Source: Rhea pennata (taxonomy: Eukaryota; Chordata; Aves; Rheiformes; Rheidae). Taken from it: a stretch of 64,000 bases of DNA. The notes under the pieces are model-generated. The model did no database searches and was not told the DNA's origin. It saw only the letters and a program-made list of their open reading frames with translations. Below are positions 48,401 to 63,400 of this stretch, piece by piece. How positions within the stretch are numbered: position 1 is the stretch's first letter; each line of letters starts with the position of its first letter. A program made the translations under genes and the position numbers. The stretch is taken from NCBI RefSeq assembly GCF_028389875.1, contig NC_084669.1, positions 35,440,731-35,504,730 on the forward strand, given 5' to 3'.

Positions 48401-51400
48401 TGTAACAGGAATATCTGTTAGCTAGAAAGAAGAAAATCATGTCATAATTCTGCTTATCAAAACCACAATGAAAGTTAAAGAAAATGCTATTCATTTAACA
48501 CATCAGTTTTACGGAAAAGAGATAGCAATCTTTACTCACTATCAATGCAGGACCAAAGAGCTTTTCTGTTAAGCATATTTTCCATCATTTAGTATTTCAG
48601 CAAAAAACCCCATCTAGTATATTTTAATTTTAGAACTTCTACTGTGACTAGTAGATACAGTCAAATAAGTTCTTATTTTCAAACTCTAAGTTTGCAACAC
48701 AGAAAATTAAATATTTTTACCCCACTAAAAAAAAAAAAAAAAATCTGATCAATTTTATCTAGCAAGACAGTTATAGAAACTCTTCTGATTATAGCCATAC
48801 TAGCTTAAAGCTTTATTCCCAGTAGAACACATCAAACAATCCTTGACAACTGTATTTCTGACTTCCTTACATTCTGCAACAGCAATCAGACTGCAACCAA
48901 TCTTACCTCAGTTAATCCATGGTTGACATCCTATGACAGCATTTGCACAAAGGTAGCAATAATTAAGATGAAAAAGCAGCATTAGTGTCTGCATTAATTA
49001 TTCATCTCTGATGCTGAGTTAAAAATATTTAGCTAGAGCTTTTTCCCCCCAGAAGAATGTTTACTGAAAAATAAATAACCACCATAAACATTTTAATTAG
49101 TCCACTAGATACAACTATGTCCTTCAACACCCTATATATCAGTCTTTAAAAAGGGAGTATATAGTATCAAGTTTTCTTGAATGAAAATAAATATTTCAAA
49201 TGTTTATTTCCATACTAATGTATGATAAATGAAATTGAGACTTTTCATTCTCAAATGATTGTAGCATGTCATATTAAATGCAAGACATTTCTAATGAGTA
49301 AAGATTAATAGATACAAAAAACCCACTTGAGCATAAAACCCCAAGAATCATTTGGTTCTACGGCATTGCATATGAAGAGACTGATCAAGTCTTGAAATCG
49401 TGCAGGAAACTTCAAGACAGACCAAATCAAATTGCTGGAACTATGTGGAGAATTTCACAACAAGCTAGACAAACTCCGAGAAATTCAGAGTTATCCATCT
49501 GGTATTACATTACCGTTTTTACCTTTTGTTGAAAGCTAAATACATTTCCATTAAGCAAACAAAAAAGGGGTAGATAGAGCTAATAACAAGCTATTAAATT
49601 TTAAGACTCAGATCAGCACATAGGTATCTACAGTTTAAAGCAAATAGCCAAAACACCATCATCTACACAGTTTGCCTCCTGGTCATATCCCTAACTCCTC
49701 ATAGGAAATGCCAGATTTAAGTACATCATACATCACAAGGACGTTAATGTAATTCTGTACTCTTACTGTATCTACCATTATTTTTTCCTAATTAAAATGG
49801 TCTTTTCAATTCCTTTAAGCAGTATCTGAATTATTTCAGAAATCTCCTCAAATCAATAGTTCATTATCTAGTAGCTTCAGTCTTTCCCCACTCATTTCTC
49901 TATTGTTGAAAACAGAATGGAAGAGTTTTTTCCAGTAATGTGCATTAGAACCCAGGAAAACAGTATGACATAGGCTGAAAAAAAAAATGAAGTGACACAT
50001 TAGGAGTGCTGACATAGTAATTCTTCTAAAAATTGGTAGGTTTTGATGTGAAGTTCAGTGCTAACAACTGTTCACTTCTTCCCTCTGTATTTAGAGTGAA
50101 CACTTCACTTACAGGTGGTGGAGGAAAAGGGGGCTTCTTTCTTCATGACTTAATGCAGAGCAAGACCAAAAATCTGCTTTCACAGAAAGCATGCCCTTCA
50201 TCTCAAGTAGAGGTACCATAGCAAGGTTTCTCATTTCTTTAATCTTTTCTCCTCTACGCTTTAATTAAGGAATTAAGCAGTTACGCCCTAAGTTATGACA
50301 ATAAAAATTGAACTAGTAAAAAAAAAAAAATCTGATTCATTGTTATTGGTTCAATAAGCATTAGGGTTTCCGATTGTTTTAAAAGCAAGAACACAGGAAA
50401 CTAACAGATACAAGGGCAAGAAAAAAAAAAAGAACATATGTTTAGGCAGGAGAACAGACTAAAGACATGAGTTTCTTTCAGTCCTAGAATCAACCCAGTA
50501 ACTTTTTTCCTGTTTGACATAAAGCTGGACAAATGGATGACAAAATAACGATCAAAGGTAAAGTCCGTATCTAGTATTCCCTCCATAATGTCAAGCTGCT
50601 GTTCAATTTTCTGATTTGGTTGACAGACAGAGCTTAAGAGTTTCATTCCAACTCAGATATCCAACCCTCATTTCACCATGCTTTAATATTTTCTTCTCTG
50701 GTCGTGACAAAGGCAATTTTGATTTGTTTATATCCACTTAAACATAGTTATCAGCATCATCTTTCTAATCCCACCATTCCACTCTGTGCACCCTCTGTTC
50801 CAAATACACCACCTGTCTCCCCTTCCAAGGCCCTGCAATACTCATCCCCACTTCACACCTATCATTTAGCATACTGCCCCTCTCAGCTACCAGCACCAGC
50901 CTGATCGTACCCTCGTTACTTTCCAGACAAGCACGCTTCTGATTTTTTTTCCCCCTCCACTCTAAAATTATTCATACTTATAGGATGCTTTCTGGGAACA
51001 TCCCCAACACCAGCAAGTTCTCTTTCAAAATATTTCTCAAAATTCTGATTTACTGCAGAAAGCTCAGTATGCTGCTTGACTGAAACAACTGTCCATCATG
51101 ACTGTCAATACTGACTGATCATTTCCTCACAATCTTCAATATCCCTGCTGCTCTTTTTTGATACTAAAATTTTAGACTTTTTGAGAGAGGGATTATCACT
51201 TTTTTGTATTCACAGAACACACAGCACAAGTAGGTTTTAACCCCTGTTCAAGACCTTCCAGAATTAAACTTAGGTGGCTAGAACAGGCACACTAGCTTAG
51301 CTGGTATTCTCCCAAAGCATTAGGCAAAAAACTGCATGGCAAAATCCTCCTACCCACCTCACTAATTCTCCACATAGTCATTCATTTACTCCCACTTACC

Positions 51401-54400
51401 ACTCTTCTGTTTATCGAACCAAGAATTAATTATCTCAGTTCTTGTTGCTACACTCACACTAAGATATGTCAGTTATCCATCCACTATTAACTCCCTCAGT
51501 GCACTACGGGATTTTGTTTTCCAGGATAGTTTCTGCTTTCTCCATGTCTATATTTTTTTTTCCTGATATCAAGACTTACCATTGAACTAGTTTATACAGC
51601 AATTCAAGTTATTCTGGATATTTTCCTATCATAAATTACTCTCCTAACCTTTCAACATGACAAGTCTTGATTTGACATCATTCTAAATCGCTTTTTAATA
51701 AATACATTAAAATGGTGAACAGTATCAGTCTTAAGAATGGCACCCTACACAAAGTACACCTACTTAGTAATTTTTCCTTCCGTAGTGCCTGACGTAAGTC
51801 GTGCCCGACGTAAGAAAGTACCTGGATTTATAGAATCTACTGACTTCTACAGTGGAATAGAAACAAGACAAAAAACAAACACCGACAGACTTACCATTCC
51901 AAATACTTGCTGCTGGACCCAGTTGAAATAGTCATTTCTTATATCTATCAAATCTTGTATCTCATGAATATAAAACCTGTCATACTGTATAACTTGTCCT
52001 CTTTCATTTACCTAAAAAAAGTTACAATTTATTTTTCATTATCACTTCGTACAAGAGTTTTTAAAAGCATTTTTTCCATATGTTTCAAATATTGAGATAT
52101 CAGTCACAGATAATCTAGCTACTAAGAAATAATAAAAAAAATGTAAAACTAGTGCCTACAAGAATACCAAAATGACATTTAAAACATACAAACATGGATT
52201 ATTCAACAATCTCATTTAAGATGCAAGGGAAAGTAAGATTAACTGCGCATACAGCATTGCACTACTGCCATTTTGAAACGCCATGTGATCTCACAGAAAC
52301 CATATTTGTGTATGCATGAGTCATTTGTACCATGACCAAGACAGTCATAGTACAAAAGAAACTTTATATAAAGGTCTTTGCTATAGTATAATTTTAATCT
52401 AGGAGCTTCCTAGAGGAACGCAACTTTATGGAATCGCAATATGCATTTGTTTTCCCAAAGACAGATAAGCACTGTTAACTGTCAGGAATTTAAGATCTTC
52501 TGATGGTATAACCAGATAAACTAAGCCTGCTGTTTTTCAACAACTCTCCAACACCCCAAAAGAACCAGCTACTGGAACAGTCAAATATCCCACAATGTTT
52601 TCCCATTAGTTCCTCCTATGTTACTCCACAGAAAGTGATTATGTAGAAAACACCAATATAAACAGCTGGGCAGCAAGGCAGGTACAAATGTAGCTATTTC
52701 TACTGTGTAAACACCTGTTATTATAGATGGGTTTCCCAAAAAGGGAATTTAGAAGACGACAGCCAGCCTGGAGGCTTCAAGACTTTAAGATCAAATTCAG
52801 TTATTAAGATTCACAGCTCTTGCAAGCCTGAACAGAGAGGAAAATTCTCAAGGCAGTAAAATAATCATTCATTAAGCATCAACAGCTTTCCAAATGGGAA
52901 TCTGTAATCAACATCTTGTACTTATAGAGAAGATGGTTACTAAACAGTCTTATTCCCAGCCTTAGCTTGTTGGTCACTATGAAGAATAAATGAAAGCAAA
53001 AGCACAGCATCCAACTTTCAAAGCAGAAATCATTTTCATTATTCCTGAGGAAAAAGCAAAAACCCAAACAAACCACAAAACAGAAGAACACCTCTGACTT
53101 TTGCTGCTAGCGATCAGTGTTTTAACTGTTAAAACCAAACTAACATAAAACAAGAAAAACTGAAGCACCTAACACACTGCTTTGGCAGTTGGACAAGAAC
53201 AGCATAAAAGAAATTTGCCTGCACATAAACAAGTCTACTTTCTAATAATGATCAACATTTTCCACTAGTTTCATGGATTTCATGTAGTACTTAGGAATAT
53301 CTTGTAAGTGGGCATCTTTGCAAAGAATAATTGACATTTCTATTTCTAGGAAACGAAAATATGATCCTGGCCAACGGGAAATCAACATATTCTCTTCCAA
53401 ACTGGATTCAAATGGATACATAGATTAAGCTTCAAAGTAGATCATCACAATTGTTGGCAGATTTGGTGGGTTTGTTGTTGCTTCATTTTAAGTCATTTTA
53501 CATATACAGCACACACAGGTCCAATTTAGATGCCTGTTCCATTTTGCTAGATTGTACAGACACAGCAACTGGATAAGCACCCTTAAGGAGAGTTTCTTAA
53601 ACCCTCTTTAGGCATATAAGCACAAAATGCAGTATGACCAGTATAAACAGGTAGGAGGCAAAAAGGACAGAAACCTCAGCAACAACTAGGTTTTTTGCTG
53701 AGTTATTTAGCTTTGTGATGCACCCAGTGTGGTTACTCCAAATAATTTGTACTATTTTTGTTTGAAACAAATGTACAAATGTACAAATTCATTTTTCGTG
53801 AATTAAGTCGCAATACTAACACACTGAATAAACAAATCAGAAGAAATTTGATACACTTGTTCAGATTTTTGTTTAAAACAGAGCTTGCTTTGATCTTCCA
53901 TTTGTGATCTTATTTGATCCTATTCGAGCTTAGACAATTTTTTCCAGCATACCCTCATAGACACAATTGACTGAGTCTATCTCTGCTCCCAAGAAAACAG
54001 GCAATTCTGTCACCATGACAGATTGGAATCCAGAATTCCAATGGTTCATAGGTACAGATGGAACAACTACAGATGTTTTTGTAGATGTTAAGCCAAGCCT
54101 AAATATTTACAACTCATTAGTTAATTTCTTTTAAGGACTAAACCATATAGAGATGCTGACAAGAACAAATAAAGTAATTGATTAAAATTGATGCAAACAT
54201 ACTTTATGTAAGATTTCCAGAACTCTGAAAGCAGTGTGTAGAAAATTGGTAAATATTCTTCTTTCAGAACTAGGAATGCCAATCTTGTACAACTTCAAGA
54301 GGTGGACTACGACATCTTTGTAGAGTTCCACTATCTTGAGAAACAGTGGAGGTTCAAGTACAGACCACCAATTTTCTGTCAACAAATGGTGAACAGATAA

Positions 54401-57400
54401 ATGTAGTTGCCAATACAATGTTATATTACACTATTCTTCTTACAAAAAAAGTTTTACTGGAAAGCACATTTGTCAGTTACCAAAAACACACCAGGAGAGG
54501 TGGACAAAGAACGAACAACTAAGGATTGACACTCCCAATACAAATTCAGTTCTCTGCATATCAGTAAGGTTGGGAAGCTATAGATATTTAACTGAACATG
54601 AAATTAATTTATAAATATAAAAATGTATATAGAGAGCCAGACAGACATATTCTAGAGTCACACACTCCCCTTTCTGAAATTTAAACCAACATAAAGTTGA
54701 CCAGCGATTAAGTATAAGCATTACTGAATTGGGGCAGCTTTGGAGAGGAAAATAGGTAAAGACACAAAGTTAAGAGAGCAGAAGGCAAGTGTGGGAACTG
54801 CCTTTCTGAACAAGTAACGGGAGGTAGAGACAGGAAGGGAAAAGCAAGGTAGAAGAATGAGCCACTGCTTTCAAATAAACCACTCCTTTTAATAAAGAAC
54901 ATTTAACACAAGAGTGCTGCAAAATTTTAAGCACAGAACTATTCTCTGCACAAATGATGAATCCTCTTTTGAATGCTCTACTGTTATAGACCAGCTCTTT
55001 AAATTAAGTCTGTTAATCCACTAGAGTATCACAAAGTAACTTCTGACATAAAATAGATCACCCATAACCTGAAACCTTTACTCAAGCAAACAGTCCTACT
55101 GAGAACAATGGAAACACTTGTCACAGTAAAGTAACAACAACAAAAATCTACAATCCAAAGAAATGACTAGTCAGTTTTTCATAATAGCAGACAAGTCTTT
55201 TACTTACAGCACACTTTATTCTCACCCAAAAAGAAAAAAAGACAGAAGATTAATTACAAATAAAAGTAGAAAATTAGGGAGAAGTTGCCTTCAGCTAAAG
55301 TGATTATTTGAAAGTGAAGTTTTCTGAAACCTCAGGTTTCAAAATTCAGGTGACAAGAGACATAGTAAAAAACAGGCAAGCAGGTAAAGCAGAAAAAGCT
55401 GCTTTGAAGACTAGAGCTTAAACCAGGGAGAAAACAGGGACCTCATAGAAAAATAAGTAGATACTATCATCGAAACAAAGACATAATTTAATGTTTCCTA
55501 TTTTAACACTTTGGTAAATTGATTAGAGCTCATTAGCTACATGACCATAATCTTCACTTTAAAAAGCAGAGATAAGCATCACATACACTGAACTACGATG
55601 TTTCATTCCTTCCAAGAAGGATTAGTCCAGAGATTACAACAGCAGATCAATTTATACAGACTGCTGGTTAGATCACCCAGAAACAAGAGAATGATGCTTT
55701 CTTGCACATGAACAACATTAACGCTCAACTTTCTCATTAGGGAATTCTACAGAACTGTGAATATAGAGCAGGTGGCGCTGAGACTGTTTTCACTGGTGTA
55801 ATTTCTATAGATTTTTCATCTGAAGATCCTTAGTTTTAACAGTGAAGAATTAAATATCTTACCAAGAACTTTCAGGGGAGCTTTTTCTAGGTTCAGAATA
55901 GCTGTTCCAAAAGGAATAGCTAACGTTGTAAAGTTATTTGCATCACTCATCAGTGGGCACTCTGGTAGAGTGAGATATAGCCTCAAGGCTTCAACATCTG
56001 GTAAGGAGCTCGTCAATTTGGGAATAAGGTTCTTTTCCAAACTAGCTGCAACCTACAGCGCAGAATAAAATTCAGTTTATTTTAATACTATTGTACACTT
56101 GGAAAAAGCAACAACAACAAAAAAACCTTTCAGAAAAAAAGATTAAGAGTTCAGAACTTATTTGAAATTAGCAGGTACGTATTACAAAGAGATGATTTGA
56201 TAATTTCATTGTTCATATCTGCACAGAAACAAAAACAAAGCTATTTAGTACTTTTTCCTCTGCTAAATTAAAAAAACTACAAAAAAGCTTAAACTAAAAT
56301 TGCAGTAAATTTAGAAAACAGGATAGTGCATTAAATATTAAAATACACACACTTACAACATGCTAATGGTGTTACCTAACTCCTACAACATTATAGTTTT
56401 ACCTATTTTTAGTTGGTATGTGATCACATAAAGAAAGTTATTAAAATGAAAAGGTCAGACCAAGCAAGACAACTGCCTTTCAGCATAAGTATAATGAAGA
56501 AAAATAATCCCAAACGTAAGGAAAACACGCAGGACAAACCTGTTGCGATATATGAGCATGGTCAGGCTGTATGAGTTTGTGAAACAGCAGTCTAGCAGCA
56601 TTCATATCAACCCCTGAGAATTTAACACTGGTTTTGTAATGATCATCATTGCTGCAGCAAGGAAAAAAAGAGGGGGGGGGGATTGAATCTCGTGTTCATC
56701 ATCCTAACTTCTTCACCTTTGTTATTTAGCCCTATTTATTAAGAAATTGAAATATGAGAGATCATAGCATCAGACTCCCATCTCTCAGGTGACCTCTAAA
56801 GCCACTGAAGAATCTCCTCCAAAGTTGACTGCAAGGCAGTAGCTTAAAGAAAATAAGTTTTACAATAACCTATGCAATATATTCCTCTTGGATTATGCAT
56901 GATCTGTGCCTGAGAAGTAACAAGTTCTGCTGGCTCATGCAACAGCAGCCAGATGACGCACACTTTCAGAGACTAGCATGAGACACGCTGCATTTGGATC
57001 AAGCAACAAACAACATAGTAACAGAAAAGCCTGATGAGCAAGCTAAGCTATCAGAGTAACAGTAAGGTACAGAACTAGGGGGAGAGTGTTCTAGTTGAAA
57101 CGAGACACTAGGTAGCTACTGCTAATTCTTCAGCTCACACGAGTGCTTGTTTAAAAGCCAGATCACTTACCTTAAAGCCAAAAAGCTCCCATTCAGGCAC
57201 CCAGCAGAGGAAAATGTTCCATCGATTTCACTGAAATTGTCCATATGAAGTAAGTTATGTCTTTGTTTTCTTCTTAGATTAGCATTTCTTATAAAGAACC
57301 GAATCTCTAATATCTAATGAATTACATTTCACATAGAACATAACTGATTTTACTATGACTAAGCAACATCAGATAAAATATCCATTCAAGACTCAAGACT

Positions 57401-60400
57401 CTTCAAGACACAAATATTAGTTTTTTCCTCTGTGGTCCTTTCCTTAATGAAATGGAAGCAGTAAGATTTGTGTTGCTGATCTTCCTTTACATCAGCTGTT
57501 ATTTTCTGATGTGCAACCACATGCATATCTGAATCCTATATAAAATGGTGACCTAAACTGTGACAAAGATGACATAGAAGTAAAGGATCTAAATCGCTTT
57601 ATAAGCATGACAGTAAAAGTATAGCAAAAACTCTACATATAATAAAATCAGTAATTAAAAAGAGCTTTGCTATGTATGTTCAAACCCACACTAATGCAGA
57701 AATCATACATGCATGCAATTATGCAAGATGTCTTTCCTTAACAGCACTTACTTAGCTATCTCTGCAGGAAGTCTTCCAGATGGGAAAGTCAACAGTCTCT
57801 GAATAAATGTTTCATTCACAGTCCAAATCTGCTTCAAAAAGTCAGGGTACCTGAAATCATCTGGTGGCACCATGTTCTAAATTTTAAAGAAAGTGTAAGG
57901 CATTAGGCACATAAATTATTCCCAGAAAAGCAATCCTGTGTTTAAACTCTTGTTCTCTTCTTTAACAATTTGCCTACCCTGACAATTACGGTGAAATAAA
58001 CTCAGAGATAAATTTAATTTAATTAGCAGTTCTGCATTCACCCTGGGAGCAGGGTAAGCTATCACAAACTAAAAGCACCCGGATTAGTGTGTCAATTCAT
58101 ACCACAATTTACTTCATGGTAATCTTCCTAACTAGACAAGTATTTTTTTTATAGTGTGAACACAAAACATACAGACATGAGCACAGAATATTTTCTCCTC
58201 TTCTCCCTCTTCACTACCAGCCATTTAGTTCAGGCTGCAAGCATGCCCAAAAGGAGCCATTCATTTTTTTTGGACAGTTGCTCTCCCACCCCACTCCCTA
58301 CAGAGTCCTCTGGGGGGCGGGGGAGGGACGGACCCAAAACTGTATCATGCTTCTCTGAAGATTTACTGCATCACCTGATGAGCTGCTATTACATTTTGAT
58401 GTACTGCTCATACTGAACAAATTCCAGTAAGGTGTTTAACAGAAAAGAGCAGACTAGAAGAAAGAAGTTAATTTTGAGTAGCAGTGTTGGTTTGAAGAGA
58501 GGCAGAAAACATCACCAAAAACAAAGTTAAACTACTAAATAGTGCCATATTTCCCCTGAGCATGCAGTCCGACAACACAGCTGACATCTTAATGACTAGC
58601 TGTTGTCAAAATCCGTAATTCAGATCTCTTTCTCCAGGATCAAAGTGAGAAAACCTCTTGCTGTCTCTCTTGTGCCAGCAGGAGTGTCATTTAAGCTCAG
58701 GGTGATTGACGGAGCTGAACTGCCCCAAAAACTAACGTGAGAAAACACAAACAGGTTTTGTTTGTCTGAGACCCCTGATCTGGCAAGGACACACAAGTCT
58801 CAAGAGTACAGTACTCAAACGACTTTGAAAGAATTCAATACAAACTTCTAGACTAAAGAGTACTAAAGGGGACACTTTTGCAGCATCAAATTTCATCATT
58901 TTTGTACAGAAGAAAACACACAGCAATTGTATAAAATTTATATATAAGATACAGTCTCAACTTCACTGAGTCAGAATATACTTGTGATTACAGAACTTGC
59001 ACAAAAAAACACATTAAAAAAGTTTTAATATATTTTGAGCCAATATTACTGTCAGTCTTTCTTCCAGTCTACATCCTGCCAACCAGCTTCTCTCAAGTAC
59101 AGAAATAGTTTACCAAAACCCAACCAGAATTATTAAAAAGGAAGTGCAAATTATTAGTGCCACACAACCAGAAGAGGCTGTGGGATCAAAGGCTTGCTAC
59201 AAGCCTACCTGTACTCAGTTTTTCTTGATAACAAACAAGTTATTAGGTTTCCCTAAAATCTCACTATTTTCTTTCACATCCAAATTATTTTCATCCTGCA
59301 TCTTCAACTCTGCATGTATGTTCAATATTAAGATCTTTCAAAATGCACCAAAATATGAAATTTATACTTTGGAATCAAAGTCTGTCAAAGCTATTTTAAT
59401 GTATTACCTGTGGATTAAAGTAGTGTGCAAAACTTTGGTCCCCACCAGAGAAGATTTTCTTTACGCAGTAATATTCCTCACTACCTGTAGTAAGAATAAA
59501 ACACAGGCAGTTATGAAATCTTGAGAAACACTTGAGACACTGCAATTAATACACTCAATTAGGAAATGGTTCCTTTGTTACATAACCTGGCTGAAAGCAA
59601 ATCTCTGCTATAGTTAAAACTAACAGCTCTAACTAGAGTTAACACTAACACTAACTAGAGTTAGGCCTAGTGCTAACTCATCTAACCCAACAGTACAAGT
59701 AATTTTAGCATGCATTTCCCACAGCAGAAATAAAATTTAGGAAATAGAACATAGTGAAAACAAACTGTTTAGAAAAAAGTTACCATAACACGGATTTAAT
59801 TTTTATCTCAAGACTTGCAAAGCACTTACAAAGGAAAACAAACCCAAAAAGTAATTATGACATGTTTTCTTACCGGTTGTTAGTGGACACTGATTACTGT
59901 AAGGAAGCCAGTTTCCTTTTACTGTGAAGGGACTTTTCCTATTACTTGTTGTTCCTGTACCTAATTGTCCATTACCTCCAAGTCCAAAAGAGTATATTCT
60001 CCCAGATGAAGGAACAAATGCAGTAGTGTGCTGCCTAGGGCAAAAAAAAAAAAAAAAAAAAAAATCAGTAACAAAAATCTAAGCATCGTTAACACGCTTT
60101 GCGCAGGCCAGACTAAAAGTTTTGTTAAACACCATGTTAAAGGTCTGTATCAAATGCTTCATGCCTCCACTAGCAATACTGCCAATAGGCAAAACTTCAA
60201 TAGGCAAAACTTCATTCTCATGGAAAAGCTCAGGGAGCAAAGATGCCACGTGTTGCCTCAGACCCCTGCCTAATGACAACCCAACCTTTAGGGCATCTCT
60301 GGACATTCAGAACTTTCAAGTTTCTGCAAGGTGGGTTGCATCTCTTTTTTCCTTTTAACTCTAGATGCCCTCTCCCACTTGAGAAGAAGTAGTATTGAAT

Positions 60401-63400
60401 TAATGCAGATTATCTAAAAGGAATGGATTCAACCACTGTCAACCAAACCACTACAAAAACATGTTTGCACACATATATATTTTTTAATCCAATTAAAGTG
60501 TGCCCATCTCCTCAAAAATTTTGTTGCTCTGTGTTTATCTTCCTCCTCCATTTTGTCATCTTAGAATGCAATTTTTTGGACAAGGACATTTTCATCTGCG
60601 TTGGAAGTTTTTTCTATATTTCTTGCGTGCTATTATAATAAATACAATAAAAACTAAAAACCCATTAGGAACCAGAGTGAAGTACACATACCTCCTCAAA
60701 TGCATTCATTCTTTAATAGGAAATGAGTACATGACAGAAACAAGTAGTACATAATTATTTATATTTTCAGTTTAGAAAACGAGAAATCTCAAATGGTATA
60801 GCTTCTTTTAGTTCTTCTATTTCATGCTTTAAAAACACAAGTGTCTAAATATTTTTAGTTAGAGACTATCCTATCTTCCCTTTCCCACTGCAATTAGAAT
60901 AAAGGCACTTCCTATCATATATAAATCTTTCCTACAAAACAAGTTATTTATAAGACTCATCATGTTAGAACAATACTTACCTTCCACAAGTGATTTGTGT
61001 GACAACACTTCCCATAAGTTCAAAAACTTTCCTTGGGTTTATCTCATGGCTAGTAGAGTTATGACCCAACTGACCATAGCCTCCAGCTCCGAATGTAAAA
61101 ACCCCACCTTCCTAAACAAATAAATTATCTGAGTTAAAATGAGAGCACATCTCAGAACAAAAAACATCTCAGAACTAGGGGATTTAACAAACCTCCTCAT
61201 CTGAGTTTTCAAATCATGGGGAAGGAAGAGAAAACATACACAAGGGGATCCTGACATATCTAAGGGTCACAAGTTAATTGCAGTTATGAAAATGTGGCAC
61301 AATTTTCAGGTATTACCTTATTTGTAAATTGTGTTCTTGTAAATTCCACACTATTATACTATAGTCCTGCCATTAACTTGTGTAATTAATAGATCCTAAT
61401 CCTTGTTTTTCCTCTTTTCCAGTTTTCTTGATGAACTATAATGGTACACAAACTCAGACTACTAAAACATGTACTTTTGCTTTTAAATTCTGAATATAAA
61501 TTTTAAAATAATTACCAAATAGGAAGTTGCCCTTCTCAGATAGACGATGCAGAGTATGACTGAAATAGTCAGCTTTATTATTTGAAAATATAAGCCAGAA
61601 AAATTCAACATTGTTGTAAGGCAAATCATTTTTTAAAGTGTTTTTGATTAATTTATCAAAAAAATTAATCAAAAACTCTAAATGGAAGAATGTTAAACCA
61701 GAATTTTGTTTGTTTGTTTTGTTTTTTTAGAAGTTGTACAACTTACCTTACAACAACTTTGCAACTTTCCATTTTCAAATGCTTTGCAATTGTAAAGCTG
61801 TTTCTTTCAGTCCTACTCTGCATCAGATTGGACCTCTGCTGGAAATCATCATTAAAATGGCAGCGTGCGCTGAGAAAAACCAATAGTCTCATTCACTGAA
61901 TCAGGATAACAAACAGTGACAGGTATTTCTGAATTTCAGTAGGACTTGAAAAAATACACAGTATTGTCCATAAGAGATATGAAATCAAGACCCCTCTATC
62001 ATGAAAGGGAGAATAAAGCCACACAAATGAGTAACAAATAACTCATATAATTTATAGTAAATTCTTAATCTATTTCATCAGGTTTAAAGCAAATTTGAAG
62101 TTAACTTCTACATACTAAAAAAGGACAAATATTTAGAATGCAAGTTACCAATTGCTGCATTTTGTTTACATTCTGTATTTCCCTAACCTTTCACAATCAT
62201 CAATTTCAGGATTGCGAAGTTGCAACATATCTTTTTCAGGCAAATCAAAAGATTATTTTATGACAAAAAAGCAACTGTTTTCGAACAGTCTTTTCTTTTT
62301 AAGTGTAGAAACTTAAACTTATCTAAGCAACAAAAGATGGCCACATTGAGGAAGACTATATTCTTCTAACTAGCTTTTCATTTGTTGTTGAGTAGTAATC
62401 CAAACTAATATACTTTTTAAAAAAAAGTACGTTTTCCAGAAATAGTTTTTTCTTCAGAAATCAAACTTTAAGAAATTTGTCATTCATAATATTCTGAATT
62501 CAACAGATTCAGAAATGAAACTGATAGTCACCTTTCTGAATGATTAGAATTTTTTTCCATTGCTATTAAGTTTCAAAGTATTTTTTTAATTGATGCATTT
62601 AAGAGTGCTGAACATAGGAAACAAAGTATTAATATATACTGATTTATACCTAAGTGCTTAAGTCTAATGCGAGTATCAGAACACTGGAAGGAAGGTACAG
62701 GAATCAATCACTGAAAGTCATACACATACTGTGTTACCCACCCTAAAATAACAAAGGTATTTTTGATTACTAGAAGCTTGACATGCACAATCTTAGTGAT
62801 GAATAGTGTAAGAAAGAGCCCTTGCATTACACATTGCATGCTGCTTCTAAAATTTTCCAAATCTTAACCAAGTCTGCAAATGATGCATTTAGCCAACAGT
62901 TGCATACAGGGCAACTTTACACATTTCAGCTCTCCAGTTATTTTGATCGATTCCTGTATTGCTAGAAGAACATGCCACACTGACACAGAATATACGCTTT
63001 TTCTCCAAATCAACCTTGAGATAACAACCAACCTTTGATGGAACCCCATAGTGAAAATACTTTATAATACTTACCTGCAGATAATGTAAATCTTCAATTC
63101 CTTCTATTGGCTACCAATAGTACATAAGCAGAAATTGTAGTTCAATAAGAAAATCCTGAACAGTGTGTGTGTATATTATCTTTATTAGATACTAATGCAA
63201 ATTTCAATACCTGCACAATACCTGCACAATTTTAATAATGCAACATGCTCTGCCATATAAGCAGTGCTAAATCTGGTATACTCAACTTTACCAAATCTGA
63301 AAAAAATCTAGAACTACAGTGTGATTCTTCATATTTGTTAAGTTTTTCAAATATTTAACCAGTTTTCCAACATTGTCACAATTTCTTCCACTATACACCG

